From assembly GCF_002804245.1 (NCBI RefSeq), contig NZ_CP024968.1, forward strand, positions 496,001 to 560,000: 64,000 bases of DNA, read 5' to 3'. Both the position numbers and the translations under genes were made by a program. The DNA comes from Mesoplasma coleopterae (GTDB lineage: Bacteria; Bacillota_I; Bacilli_A; Mycoplasmatales; Mycoplasmataceae). Positions 1 through 10,460 of the stretch are shown in pieces; the stretch's first letter is position 1, and every line of letters starts with the position of its first letter. The notes beneath the pieces were generated by a model. That model searched no databases and was not told the origin of the DNA. It saw only the letters and a list, made by a program, of their open reading frames with translations.

Positions 1-583
1 GTTCTTCAACCATGACTCTTTGGAATCTTCTTTCTAAAGCAGAATCTTTTTCAATGTATTCCCTATATTCTTTTAAAGTTGTTGCACCAATTGCTTTTAA
101 TTCACCTCTTGCAAGAGCTGGTTTCAATAGGTTAGAAACATCCATTCCTCCCCCATTACCTGTTTTACCTGCACCAACAATTAAGTGAAGCTCATCTATA
201 AATAGAATTATTTCACCTTCTGATTTTTTTATTTCATTAACAATAGCTTTAACTCTTGATTCATAATCACCAAGATACATAGCTCCTGCCATTAAGCTTC
301 CCATGTCTAACTCTAATATTCTTTTGCCTTTCAAAATTGAAGGAACATCTCCTTTGACTATTCTTTGAGCAAGTCCTTCAACTACAGCTGTTTTACCAAC
401 TCCAGGTTCACCAATTAAAACTGGATTATTTTTAGTTTTTCTTGAAAGAATTCTAATAACTCTTAAAATTTCTTCTTCTCTTCCAATGATTGGATCAATT
501 TTCCCATCCTTAGCTGTTTGAGTTAAGTCACGAGTATATTTTTCTAATGCGTTTACTTCTTCGCCTTTTTGTTGAAATTCCAT
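1..583 (-). CDS. clpB: ATP-dependent disaggregase ClpB, N-terminal part (runs off the window)
   Basis: The first 194 codons of an AAA+ Hsp100 chaperone, which with DnaK pulls apart protein aggregates in the cytoplasm. The protein starts [20 protein letters not shown] and goes straight into the first AAA+ domain: Walker [10 protein letters not shown] near residue 57, Walker B ILFIDE near 125 and GATTLKEYR near 170. The usual N-terminal Clp repeat domain of about 140 residues is absent, as in other mollicute ClpB proteins. The ATG at 583 has a GGAGG-type ribosome site just upstream, and a CIRCE operator overlaps its promoter, so HrcA heat-shock control is expected. The rest of the gene lies beyond position 1. 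Confidence 0.95.
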   Translation of the reverse strand, partial: MEFQQKGEEVNALEKYTRDLTQTAKDGKIDPIIGREEEILRVIRILSRKTKNNPVLIGEPGVGKTAVVEGLAQRIVKGDVPSILKGKRILELDMGSLMAGAMYLGDYESRVKAIVNEIKKSEGEIILFIDELHLIVGAGKTGNGGGMDVSNLLKPALARGELKAIGATTLKEYREYIEKDSALERRFQRVMVEE

Positions 584-629
584 AATAAATTCCCTCCTTG
601 ATAAAAACCTATTTCCTAGGTTTGTAAAT

Positions 630-672
630 ATATTAATACATAAATTTAGCAAAGTCAATAGGAGAGTGCTAA
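630..672 (-). promoter_or_regulatory. clpB promoter with CIRCE (HrcA) operator
   Basis: Read on minus, TTAGCACTC, nine bases, then CTTTGCTAA (672-646). The first half-site matches the CIRCE consensus perfectly and the second matches 6 of 9 positions with exact 9-base spacing. A sigma-A-type promoter overlaps it: -35 TTGACT (658-653), 17 bases, -10 TAATAT (635-630). HrcA bound here would block the -35 box, making clpB a heat-shock gene. Confidence 0.9.
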
Positions 673-684
673 TATTGTAACTAA

Positions 685-714
685 GAAAAAAGAAGCTACT
701 AAACTGCAACTTCT
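685..714 (-). terminator. probable thyA terminator
   Basis: Minus-strand hairpin AGAAG...CTTCT followed by a T run. It overlaps the thyA stop codon and separates thyA from the clpB promoter. The stem is short, so confidence is moderate. Confidence 0.5.
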
Positions 715-1565
715 CCTGTAATTTTTGCATGACTTTGATAACCTTCAATTTCAATATCTTCAAATGATATATCAAAAATTGATTTATTTGAATTTATATT
801 AATTTTACATAATGGCAACGGTTCTCTTTTTAATTGTTCATTAATTTGATCTAAATGATTTAAATAAATATGTGCATCACCAATTGTATGAACAAAGTAT
901 CTTGCCTTTAAATTACATTCTTTTGCAATTAATTCCATTAGCAATGCATATGAAGCTATATTGAAAGGAACTCCTAAGAATACATCTCCACTTCTTTGAT
1001 ACAATTGTAAATCTAATCAACCATCTTTTGAAACATAAACTTGTCAAAATGAATGACATGGAGGTAATAGCATGTTATCTACTTCTGCTGGATTTCATGC
1101 TGAAACAATATGTCTTCTTGAAAATGGATTCTTTTTAATATCATTAATTAATTTAGTAAATTGATCAACTCCACCAAAGTCTCTTCATTGTTTTCCATAA
1201 ACAGGACCTAAATCTCCTCATTTATTACAAAAATCATTATCACTTTTTAATCTTTCAACAAATTCTTGTAAAGTTTCATTATTAAATTCAGCTGATTTTT
1301 TAAAATTATCATAAGGTCATTCATTTCAAATCTTTACATTATTGTCAACTAAATATTTTATGTTAGTATCACCTTTAATAAATCATAACATTTCATGAAA
1401 GATTGCTTTATAGAAAACTTTTTTAGTTGTTAATAAAGGAAAACCTTCACGAAGATCATATCTTTTTTGCACACCAAACTTAGATATTGTTCCTGTGTTT
1501 GTTCGATCTTCTCGTTTTTCTCCATCTTTTAAAATTTCATTAACTAATTCAATATATTGTTTCAT
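699..1565 (-). CDS. thyA: Thymidylate synthase
   Basis: Folate-dependent methylation of dUMP to dTMP in the cytoplasm; 288 residues, the normal length for the family. It opens with [15 protein letters not shown] and [11 protein letters not shown], carries the active-site segment LPPCH with the catalytic Cys, and has the nucleotide-binding QRSGD and the HIYLNH segment near the C-terminus. Several in-frame TGA codons fall at conserved Trp positions (for example in the GPVYGKQW segment), which is direct evidence for UGA=Trp. It lies between ruvB and clpB with its own terminator. Confidence 0.97.
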
Positions 1566-1623
1566 GTTTGATCTCCCTCATTCAATGTAAAGATTATAAT
1601 TCCAAAATTATTAATTTTCTTTT

Positions 1624-2571
1624 CTAAATATATTGATTTTTATTTTTTTCTAAATATTGTTTTCCTTTAATTGTTATTTGTCTACCTCGACCTGTTTTAA
1701 CTATTAATCGTTCTTTTAAAAATATTGGTTCCATGTTATTTAAAATTGTTTGATTTGGAACATTTATTATTTGAGCTAAACTATCTAATGATAATACATT
1801 GTTTTCAGATAAAGTAGATAAATAGTCTAAATCTTTTTCATTTAAACCACACTCGTATAAACCCATTTGTTTAAATACTCAAATTAAATTATCACCTGAT
1901 AAATCTTTTATTTTTTCTGTAACTAAGAAATCATAAATTCTTTTAACTAAATTGATAGCTACTCTTGGAACCAATCTTGAATATTTAGCAATTATTCTTG
2001 CATTATCAATTATTATTTTTTGATTTAGTTTATCAAAAGTATTAATAATTATTTTTGTTAAATCATCTTGATTGTATCCTTCTAATTCAAATTGAATCGG
2101 AAATCTATTTAAAAATGGAAATGGTAACTTATTTATTTCTGTTGTTGCTGTAATAATTGTAAAGTTAGGAAGTTTAATATTAACTATTTTTGAATTATAT
2201 TCTTTACCAATAATAATACTTAGCTTATTTTCTTCTAAAACTGGATAAAGAATTTCCATAATTTCCTTACTAACAGAATGGATTTCATCAATAAACAATA
2301 TTTGCTTTTCCTTAATACTAGTTAGCACTGAAATTAAATCACTTGGCCTTTGCAAACTAGGCCCATTAACGATATGAATCTTTGTTTTTAAAACCTTACT
2401 TAACAAATAAGCCAAACTTGTTTTACCCATTCCACTTGGGCCTGAAAATATTATAGGGTCTAAAACTTTATCCTGTTTAATTGCTGACTCAATACAAATC
2501 TTTAAATTTTTGATAACTTTTTCTTGACCAATATATTCACTTCATTTACTTGGTCTAAAATCATTACTCAT
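1624..2571 (-). CDS. ruvB: Holliday junction branch-migration ATPase RuvB
   Basis: Hexameric AAA+ motor that drives Holliday junction branch migration with RuvA. 315 residues, slightly short because the N-terminus is trimmed (starts MSNDFRPSKWSEYIGQEKV). Walker A is GPSGMGKTS (RuvB more often has GPPGLGKTT), Walker B is ILFIDEIHS, the sensor region is TATTE, and a C-terminal winged-helix domain is followed by RQITIKGKQYL. The ATG at 2571 lies inside the end of ruvA (8-base overlap), so the two are translationally coupled. Trp codons TGA occur near the N-terminus and near 1869. Confidence 0.95.
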
Positions 2572-3112
2572 TACCGATTTGTTCCATAACTATTTTGGTG
2601 ATTTCATCAACTGACAATGTATTATCAACTTTAACAATATTGCGCATTATTGTTTTATAAGAAAAACCAAGTTTAACTAATGAAGTTATAATCTTTTCTT
2701 TTTTCTGTGTAATTTTATTTTTAAAGAAATGTTTTTGTAGTTCCTCAATTATTAGTTTTGCAGTGTAGGCACCAATTCCTTTTAACTTAGCTAATTTATC
2801 AATATCATATTGTTCAATCATTAAAATAAATTCTTCGAATGAAAAATTATTTAACAAGTAGAAAGTGGTTTTTAGACCCACTGTTTTGATTTTGACTAGC
2901 TCTTTAAAAAGATTTCTTTCATCTCTCGACTTAAAAGCAATTTCAGCTGTTTCAAATTCTGTATTGTGATCAACAATATATAATTTAATGTTTTGTTCAT
3001 TTGTATAATTATCTTTTGTTAAATATAAAAAATATTCGCCCCTATTTTGATATTCGACATACAAGTAATTATCATCGATTGAATTAATGTTACAAATTAA
3101 ATAATCTTTCAT
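2564..3112 (-). CDS. ruvA: Holliday junction DNA-binding protein RuvA
   Basis: 182-residue tetrameric junction-binding partner of RuvB. It has an N-terminal OB-fold (MKDYLICNINSIDDNYLYVE), two helix-hairpin-helix stretches (LVKIKTVGLKTTFYLL and LAKLKGIGAYTAKLIIEEL), and a short C-terminal domain that contacts RuvB. A GTG three codons further upstream is part of the AGGTGA ribosome site, so the ATG at 3112 is preferred. As in other mollicutes ruvC is not adjacent. Confidence 0.93.
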   Translation of the reverse strand: MKDYLICNINSIDDNYLYVEYQNRGEYFLYLTKDNYTNEQNIKLYIVDHNTEFETAEIAFKSRDERNLFKELVKIKTVGLKTTFYLLNNFSFEEFILMIEQYDIDKLAKLKGIGAYTAKLIIEELQKHFFKNKITQKKEKIITSLVKLGFSYKTIMRNIVKVDNTLSVDEITKIVMEQIGNE

Positions 3113-3149
3113 CTTTTTCACCTCATATTGTTATTACGGAAAAAATAAA

Positions 3150-3174
3150 AAAAACTACTTCAAATTTGAAGTAG
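3150..3174 (-). terminator. Rho-independent terminator after the 3194-3826 gene
   Basis: Perfect 20-base palindrome CTACTTCAAATTTGAAGTAG at 3155-3174, followed on minus by a run of Ts. It separates the secreted protein gene from ruvAB. Confidence 0.9.
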
Positions 3175-3193
3175 GTTTATTTTTGAATTTTTA

Positions 3194-3826
3194 TTACTTT
3201 TTACTTTCCATTATCAAGTAAGGTGAAATTTGCCCTCCAAAGTCAAAATCTAATTTGTCTTTAATTTGCAAATCAAAACCTGTCGTAAATTGTAAAATAA
3301 AGTTTTCTTTTTCATCAGTATATGTTGAAATAGAAATACCTCATTTTATCTTGTTTAAATGTTCTTGTTGATACTCAGATTCTCATAATCATGTTGCATT
3401 ATCTTTAAATTCTTCAACTGATGTTATCTGTGCATCTTTTACATTGTTTAAATCAAATGCAGTTAAATCTGTTTGAATATTAGTTGCATTTCATTTCTCG
3501 CTTTTAATATATGCTGTTGGGAAAACTAATTCTGTTTCAGTGCTTGGAACTAATTTTGAATATCTTTCAAGTAATTGAGTATTATTTGTAATACCTACTG
3601 AACTTAGACTTCAAAGTCAAAATCTAGCTTCGTAGTCAGCTCCTGTTTCAGAATTGTAATGATAATCAAATTTTCCATTATCTTCTAATCTTAAAATTTC
3701 ATTTTGATAATAAGTATCAATAGTACTTAATTCTGTTTTATATAAATTAGATGATACTGTAACCATTTGGCTATTTGAAGAACCAAAGATAGTTGCTGCT
3801 GATGCAATTGCAAGTGTCTTAATCAT
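3194..3826 (-). CDS. Secreted or membrane-anchored hypothetical protein
   Basis: 210 residues, function not recognised. The start at 3826 (MIKTLAIASAATIFGSS) is preferred over an in-frame ATG at 3853 because AAGGAG sits nine bases upstream of it. The N-terminus is a short hydrophobic signal-like segment without a lipobox Cys, so it is probably secreted or anchored by an uncleaved signal. The rest is polar and rich in aromatic residues and ends in FGGQISPYLIMESKK. It is a single-gene unit with its own terminator. Confidence 0.8.
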
Positions 3827-4020
3827 AAAAGTCTTCTCCTTATTTCTTTTCATAGATAAACTAACAAATAAAAAATCTATAATTTACCTATACTTATATT
3901 TTTACACTAATATTTTAAAAACTCTTAACCTAAATTTTAGATTAAATCACAAATATAATGCTATCATTTTATATATACTCACATCTATAAACCCTCAAAG
4001 TTTATCTAATTTTTAAAAGT

Positions 4021-4053
4021 AAAAACCAAGACTACAACAATGTCTTGGTTTTT
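4021..4053 (-). terminator. Terminator of the ABC exporter operon
   Basis: 11-bp stem AAAACCAAGAC / GTCTTGGTTTT with a 9-base loop and a T run on minus, directly after the stop codon at 4054. Confidence 0.9.
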
Positions 4054-5886
4054 CTATTTATCTATTTTTCCAGCTTCGTATAAGTTTTTAAAATGACCTT
4101 CTTTTTTAGTTAATTCATTAAATGTTCCTTCTTGTACAATTCCAGCACCATTAGCACCAAGTACAATGATATGATCAACATTTTTAATAGTTGAAAGTTT
4201 ATGAGCGATAGTAACACTTGTTCTACCTTTCATTAATTGATTCAACTTATTTTGAATTTCTTTTTCCACAATATTATCTAAAGCAGAAGTAGCTTCATCT
4301 AAAATTAATAACTCAGGATTTTTTAAAATCATTCTAGCAATAACTAAACGTTGTTTTTGTCCACCAGAAAGCATAAATCCACGTTCACCTAAAACAGTTT
4401 GATAACCTTCAGGTCAACTCATAACTAATGCATGTAACTCAGCCTTTTTACAAGCTTCAATCGCATCATCATCAGTTGCATCAAATTTACCATATTTAAT
4501 ATTTTCTAAAACAGTACCAAATAAAATTTGTGGTTCTTGTTCTACATAACCAACATGGTCTAAGTAATGTGATAGATTTAAATCCTTTAAATCATCTTTA
4601 TTATTAATCAATATTTGTCCTTCACTAGGATCATAAAATCTCAATAGCAATTTAGCAATAGTTGATTTACCAGAACCTGTTTCTCCAACAAAGGCATATG
4701 ACTTACCATATTGTAAAGTAAAGTTAAAGTTAGGTAAGATTAAGTTTTCTGGTTTTTCAGGATATCTGAATTTAACATTTTTGAATACAATATCACCTTT
4801 TAAGTCTTTAATTTCTTTTCCCTCATGATAATGGAAATCTAAAATTGATTCAGCATTTAATGTTTTTAGAATTCTTGATGAAGAAACTCCAGCCATAGCA
4901 GCACCACCAGATATTACAAATAAGGTAATAATTGGCCCAGTTAACATTCCTTGCGCCATTACAAAAGCAGGGAAGATTTGGAAGAATGCTTGCATTCTAG
5001 TGGTATCTGAATCTCCAGCAAAGAAAACAGCAGCAAATACAGGAGCAGTAAACAATAATAAGAAATCTCCAGCAAAAACAATCATTGAAAATAAACTTAA
5101 TCATTTTCCAATTGGTCTTCCTTGGTCATAATAATCAACATGTTTATCTTTAAAGTATTGTGTTTCATAATCTTCTGTTCCAGTTGATTTAATTAATCTA
5201 ATTGAGATAACACGATCAATTACATTACCATTAGTTTTTTCCAATGTTAATCTAACTTTTTCTCATTTTTTAACTAATGCAATATAACAACCAAAAAACG
5301 CAATTAAAATTAATACAAAAATTACACATCCAACTAAAGCAATTCTTCACTCAAGAATAAAAGTTAATGATAATCCAATAATTGATTGGAAAAATGCACT
5401 AGCCACATTCATTGGAATATCAACAGCTTGATTTCCTACAACTTGAGCATCAGAAATAACATTAGTTAAAAGTTCACCAATCTTTTTATCTGAATAATAA
5501 GAAATATCTTGTCTTATTAGTTTTTCTAAAACTTCATTTCTTAAATGCGTTTCAATTTGTTTTGCAAACGTATTTGATCATCAGTTAAATAAAAATGAGT
5601 TAAATAAGTTAAAGAATAATAATGCTACTGAAATAATAATTAGTTCAGTTGTTTCTAATCCTCAAAATCTAACTAATCAAAAACCAGTAGATGCAGCTTT
5701 TTGTGCATCATTTAAACTTAAAGCTAAATTTATTTGGTTTGTTAGTAGCGGAGCTAAAAATAACATTAAAGCCCAAAAAATAAAGTTAGGAATTACTCAT
5801 CAGTTTTTTTTAAAATCTTGCTTATAATATTTAAAAAATAAATATATAAAAGCTCGACTATTTGAAATTTCTTTTTTCTTTTTCAT
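4054..5886 (-). CDS. ABC exporter half-transporter (MsbA/MdlB-like), second subunit
   Basis: 610 residues: an N-terminal six-helix type-I exporter membrane domain (about residues 20-330) fused to an ATPase domain. Walker [10 protein letters not shown] is at about 401, signature LSGGQKQR, Walker [13 protein letters not shown] and the switch His in TIAHKLST, all intact. There is no C39 peptidase domain, so it is not a double-glycine peptide processor. The gene starts 10 bases after its close paralogue (5897-7735), which suggests a heterodimeric exporter for lipids or drugs; the substrate is not deducible. Confidence 0.93.
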
Positions 5887-5896
5887 AATTCCCTCC

Positions 5897-7735
5897 CTAT
5901 TGATTTTGTTCTTCTAATAAACCTGCTTCGTATAAGTTTTTAAAATGACCATCCACTTTAACTAACTCTTTAAATGTTCCTTGTTGAACTATACCTTTAG
6001 CATTTCCACCTAAAACAATAATATGATCAACGTTTTTAATTGTTGAAAGTCTATGAGCAATAGTAAAACTTGTTCTACCTTTCATCAATTCATTTAGTTT
6101 TGCTTGAATTTCTTTTTCTACAATATTATCTAATGCAGAAGTAGCTTCATCTAAAATTAAAATTTGTGGATTTTTTAAAATCATTCTGGCAATAACTAAT
6201 CTTTGTTTTTGCCCTCCAGAAAGCATAAATCCTCTTTCTCCAAGAATTGTGTCATATCCTTCTGGTCATGAACTAATTAATTTATGTATTTCAGCTTTTT
6301 TACATGCTTCAATAACTTCTTCATTAGTTGCATCAAATCTTCCATACTTAACGTTTTCATAAACATCACCAAATAAAATTTGTGGCTCTTGTTCTACATA
6401 ACCAACATGTCTTAAATAACTTGATAAGTTTAAATCTTTTAAGTTTTGATTTTTATTAATAATAATATCACCATTACTTGGATCATAGAATCTTAATAAT
6501 AATCTAGCAATTGTTGATTTACCAGAACCAGTCTCTCCAACAAACGCATATGATTTACCTTCTTCAAATGTAAAATTAAATTTAGGTAAAATTAATTTTT
6601 CTGGTTTTTCTGGGTATCTAAATTCAATATCTTTGAATACGATATCTCCTTTAATATCATTAACTATAATTCCATCAGTATAATGTGGATCTAGTCTTGA
6701 TTCATCTTTTAATAAGTTTGATACTTTTACACTAGCAACTCCAGCTACAGCTAATGAGAATGTAATTCCCATTAAACTACTATATGTTGCAATTAAACTT
6801 GCTTGATTAATCATGTATGCTGGGAATGTAGTTGAAAAGAATGTTGATGATGCTTGTTGATCACCCATAATTGAGTAAATAATCCCTGCAATGATTGGAA
6901 TAGCAAATTGTAAAATCATTGAACCTGCATAAACTGTAGTCATTAAGAATGATAAGTTTAAAATAGCTGGTTTATGCGCTTTGTAATTAATTTCTTGTTG
7001 TTTTTCTAAATATGCTTTTTCATAATCTTCTGTTCCAGTTGATTTAATTAATCTAATTGTTCCAACTCTATCAGTAACATTACCATTAACTTCTTCATAT
7101 ACTTCTCTAACAACTGCATATTTTTTAACAGTTTGAATATAGAAAACAAAGTATAAAGCTAATAAAGCAAAGTAAATAATTGATCCAAAGATTGCAATTT
7201 TTCATGCAAGAATAAATGTCATAACAAATGCAACAACAAATTGTGATAGTGAAATACCAATATTTGTTGGAATTCTAACAGCACCATCACCTAAGTTTTG
7301 TGTATCAGCAACAACACTTGTTAGAATTTCTCCAATTTTTTTGTCTGAATAATATGAAATATCTTGTCTTACTAGTTTTTCAAGAATTTTATTTCTTAAA
7401 TCAATTTCAATCTTTCTTCCTAAAATATATGAGTAATAGTTAAAAACAAAAGTTCCGATTGCATCAATTATAATCATAGATACAGCAACTATGATAATTG
7501 TAGTAGAACTTCATCCTCAAAATAAAATTTGTTCAGCATCGTTTAAATCAACTCCGTTTTCACTTTTAATAGCTAAAGTAATTTGTTGAGTTAAAAGTGG
7601 GATTGAAGCTCTGGTTAAACAGAATGATAATATAGTTAATGCTAGAATAATTGTTATTCATCAGTATTTTATATAATACTTAGAAATTATTTTGAAAAAT
7701 TCTGCATTTGTTGAAGTTTTTTTATTTTTGTTCAT
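5897..7735 (-). CDS. ABC exporter half-transporter (MsbA/MdlB-like), first subunit
   Basis: 612 residues with the same layout as its downstream neighbour: a transmembrane exporter domain with the typical [15 protein letters not shown] coupling region, then Walker [10 protein letters not shown] at about 401, [20 protein letters not shown] and TIAHRLST. Both nucleotide sites look catalytic, unlike many heterodimers where one is degenerate. It is first in a two-gene operon that ends at the terminator at 4021. Confidence 0.93.
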
Positions 7736-7809
7736 AAAGTCCTTTCTTAAGTATTTTTACAATATATAAATATTATCATTTAGTTTTAAAAATTGATAGA
7801 GGTAAAAGA

Positions 7810-8697
7810 TTAATAATTTTCATTAATTAAAATACTATTATTTAAAAATTCGTTATGAGAATAAACTTGTTCTTCTATAGATTCTAAAATATCCATAAAA
7901 TCAATAAAAAGAACTTTATAATGATCTGAATATTTACTATCACTTATTATTATTGCTAAACAGTTTTTTAAAGTGTAAAATTTCATAGCTTTATATTCCC
8001 TATCTGAGTCATAACTAAACTTATAATTTCAAAAATGTGAAAAAAAATCTCTTAATTGCTTAATATTATCAAAGCAATTTTTAATATCTTTTTTTTTGAA
8101 TTCTTCCAAATTTTCATCTTTTATATCACTAAAAATTATGTAACTTTTATTTTCAAGATAGTTTGAGTACTGTTCTAAACTGATTTTAAATATTTTTCTC
8201 GGAAACTTTACTTTATCTATACCTATGTCGTTATTCATAAAGTTAAAAATGCTAATTCATGACATTCATTTAAATATATCAAGTGTTTCAATTTCTAAGC
8301 TTCTTTCAGAAATAAAAAGCTCGTTGTCTATATTTAATTCTTTTAGCTGTTTATTATAAATTTTATAAAAAATATTTTCATCAAATTTATCATTTAGTTG
8401 CATTTGTATATACTTATAATCCTCAAAATACAACTTGTATCAAGTGCACATTCCATTAGTTTTTGGATCTTTTCTTTTTTCAGGTACTTCATGGATTAAT
8501 CAATTAGGTATTTTTGTTTTAAATTCAAACATAAAATCACTTTTGAAGTCCTTTAGAAACATATAGTAATAATCATTTTCTTGTTTTATATTTTTATGTG
8601 TTACAAAAAAGCGAATTTTATAAATTAAATTTTCATTCAATCATGAAGTATTATATTTCCCTCCACAAGGTAAAAGTATTTTTTTTGATTTTTTCAT
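7810..8697 (-). CDS. Hypothetical protein paired with the DUF2130 protein
   Basis: 295 residues; I do not recognise the family. It starts MKKSKKILLPCGGKYNTSW and ends at a TAA at 7810. There is no signal peptide or membrane segment; it is charged and aromatic-rich (many Tyr, Phe and Lys), so a cytoplasmic protein is likely. Its start lies 4 bases after the stop of the DUF2130-type gene upstream, so they form a tight two-gene operon and probably act together. Reading needs TGA=Trp at five or more positions. Confidence 0.75.
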
Positions 8698-8701
8698 ATT
8701 T

Positions 8702-10138
8702 CTAATCTTCTATAACCATTTCTCCAAGTATCTTAGAAAGCCCTTTTTGAACTTTATTGAAGAATTGTTGGTTTATTACATTAATCGATTTTTTAATTCT
8801 TGTTGAGTTTCTTTCTAAACTATCAGCCACTTTATCAAGATCTTCTAATTCTTTTTGCATTTTTTTATAAGCTGTTGGAAATTGCACTGTTCAGTATTCA
8901 TTTAATTCAGCTTTTTGTTTTTCTAATTCTTTTAATAAGTCATTATCAGAAGCATTAGTAACATTTTTTATTTTTTGATTATATTCATTTTCAAATTCAA
9001 CTAATCTTCTTACAATTTGTCCAACAAATACAAAACTTTCAGAATCAGTGATTCAAATGTTTTCATATTCATCACTTCTAACAAAAGGTAATCCAGGATA
9101 CTTATCATTAAAACTTGTTGCTACTAAAATTCCATATTTAGTATTGTTGCTTGCTGCATCAGTTGATAGTTTAGGGATTCAAGTATTACTTCATTCAGCA
9201 TTTTTAACTTCATAAACAATTTTTCCTATTTCTTCACGCTTATGATTTTTAATTGTTTGTAAATAATCAGCTTTCTTTTCCCCAGTTGTAATTTTTTCAA
9301 TTCCGTCAAATAATCCAAATGCTTTAACCAGATCTTCATAAACTTCATGTTCAAAGTTTTCACCTTTACGTTTTGAGTTAATAATTTTAAACTCACGGTT
9401 AGCTTGCACTAAATCAGCTATTCTCTTGTCATAATCATTAATTAAAGTTAATTCTTTAGTTTTTGATTCTGCATCCTTTTGAATGGCCAAGTTTTCTAAT
9501 TCAATTTTTTTATTATTTAACTCTAGTTTTAAATTATTTATTTCTTGACTAAATTGATTAATTAGAACTTCTTTGTTTTTTTCAATTTCAAGATTTAATT
9601 TTTGATCTAAAGCTTTAATTTCAACTTCTTTATTAGCTAGTTTAATTTCTAATGAATTTTTAACATTATTAAATTCATTTAATAAGTTATTTTTTGTTTC
9701 ATTTAATTCTGCAATCTTTTGTTGATTTAATTGATCAATAATATTTTGTTGTTTTTGAATGTTTAATTCATATTCTTTAATCTTTTCACTAAACTCGTTA
9801 ATAACAACATTTCTTTCTTTATCTATTTCTAATGCTTTTTGTTCATTTAATTTATTAATTAAATTATCTTTTTCATTAATTGAAATATTTAAAGCTTCTA
9901 ATTGTTTATTAAAATTGTTTAGCATTTCTTGTTTAACTAAATTTATTTCAGCAATTTGCTTTTCATTCATTTGTGTAATTAATTCATTTTTAAGTTGCAC
10001 ACGAATTTCATTTTCTTGTCTTTGTTTTAATTCACCTAAATAGTTTTCAATAACTGTTCAGTTTGAATTATGATTCTTAAAAGAATCTTTTGTAATTTCT
10101 TCGCCACATTTGGGGCAACGAAAAAGTATATCGCTCAT
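8702..10138 (-). CDS. DUF2130-type coiled-coil protein with PD-(D/E)XK-like domain
   Basis: 478 residues. The N-terminus MSDILFRCPKCGEEI has one CxxC pair like the small zinc-binding head of this family. Residues of about 50-240 are a long coiled coil of Leu/Ile heptads with repeated INEK and LNQQK phrases. The C-terminal half has GENFEHEVYEDLVKAF, then KADYLQ and IVYEVKNAEW, giving the D...ExK pattern of PD-(D/E)XK nucleases (assigned by eye). Family knowledge: DUF2130 proteins are widespread and poorly characterised. The downstream partner at 7810-8697 starts 4 bases later. Confidence 0.82.
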
Positions 10139-10345
10139 GGATATATCCTCCTTTATTTAATATTTGTTTGTTTTATTTTAAGAGTCTAGAATAAGCACAG
10201 ACTGTCACCTTTGGCTCACTTTCTTTATTATTCTAAGGTATAAAACTAACCTACTTTTATAATACTGTTTTATTTTTTGAAATAATGGTATTTTTATATT
10301 GTCTTTATTTATTTTTTAGTTAAAATGGAAAAAAATAAGCCTAAG
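10139..10345. other. Gap between the DUF2130 gene and the IS element
   Basis: Holds a ribosome site (GGAGGATATATCC region) for the DUF2130 gene, an AT-rich promoter zone, and an imperfect inverted repeat TAGAATAA...TTATTCTA (about 10184-10236, loop about 35 bases) of unknown role. I see no gene here. Confidence 0.5.
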
Positions 10346-10376
10346 CTTATAAATTAAAATTGGAATTGCAACACTT
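10346..10376 (+). repeat. Left terminal inverted repeat of the IS
   Basis: CTTATAAATTAAAATTGG... through ...GCAACACTT; mates with 11408-11438 on the opposite strand with a single T/G difference. Confidence 0.9.
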
Positions 10377-10457
10377 ATGAGAAAATAATCTCATAGGTAT
10401 TGCAGTTTTTTTATTACAAAAAAAGCAACTCCTGACCGATCAAAGCCCAAAGGAGTT
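10376..10457 (+). promoter_or_regulatory. Hairpins in the IS leader that shield the transposase start
   Basis: Two stems lie ahead of the transposase ATG. TATGAGA/TCTCATA (10376-10395) is followed within 10 bases by a T run and looks like a terminator against incoming transcription. AACTCCT (10427-10433) can pair with AGGAGTT (10451-10457), which contains the ribosome site. Such hairpins are known to protect insertion sequences from read-through expression. Confidence 0.65.
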
Positions 10458-10460
10458 ACC

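Noticed and set aside
699-1565. Many genes look split into short pieces by stop codons
   Set aside because: The breaks are TGA codons at positions conserved as Trp in thyA, ruvB, pepV and eno. With UGA=Trp the frames are open, so these are not pseudogenes.
4054-7735. ABC exporter pair as the bacteriocin processing exporter
   Set aside because: Neither has an N-terminal C39 peptidase domain; both start directly with membrane helices, and they lie 27 kb away from the peptide gene.
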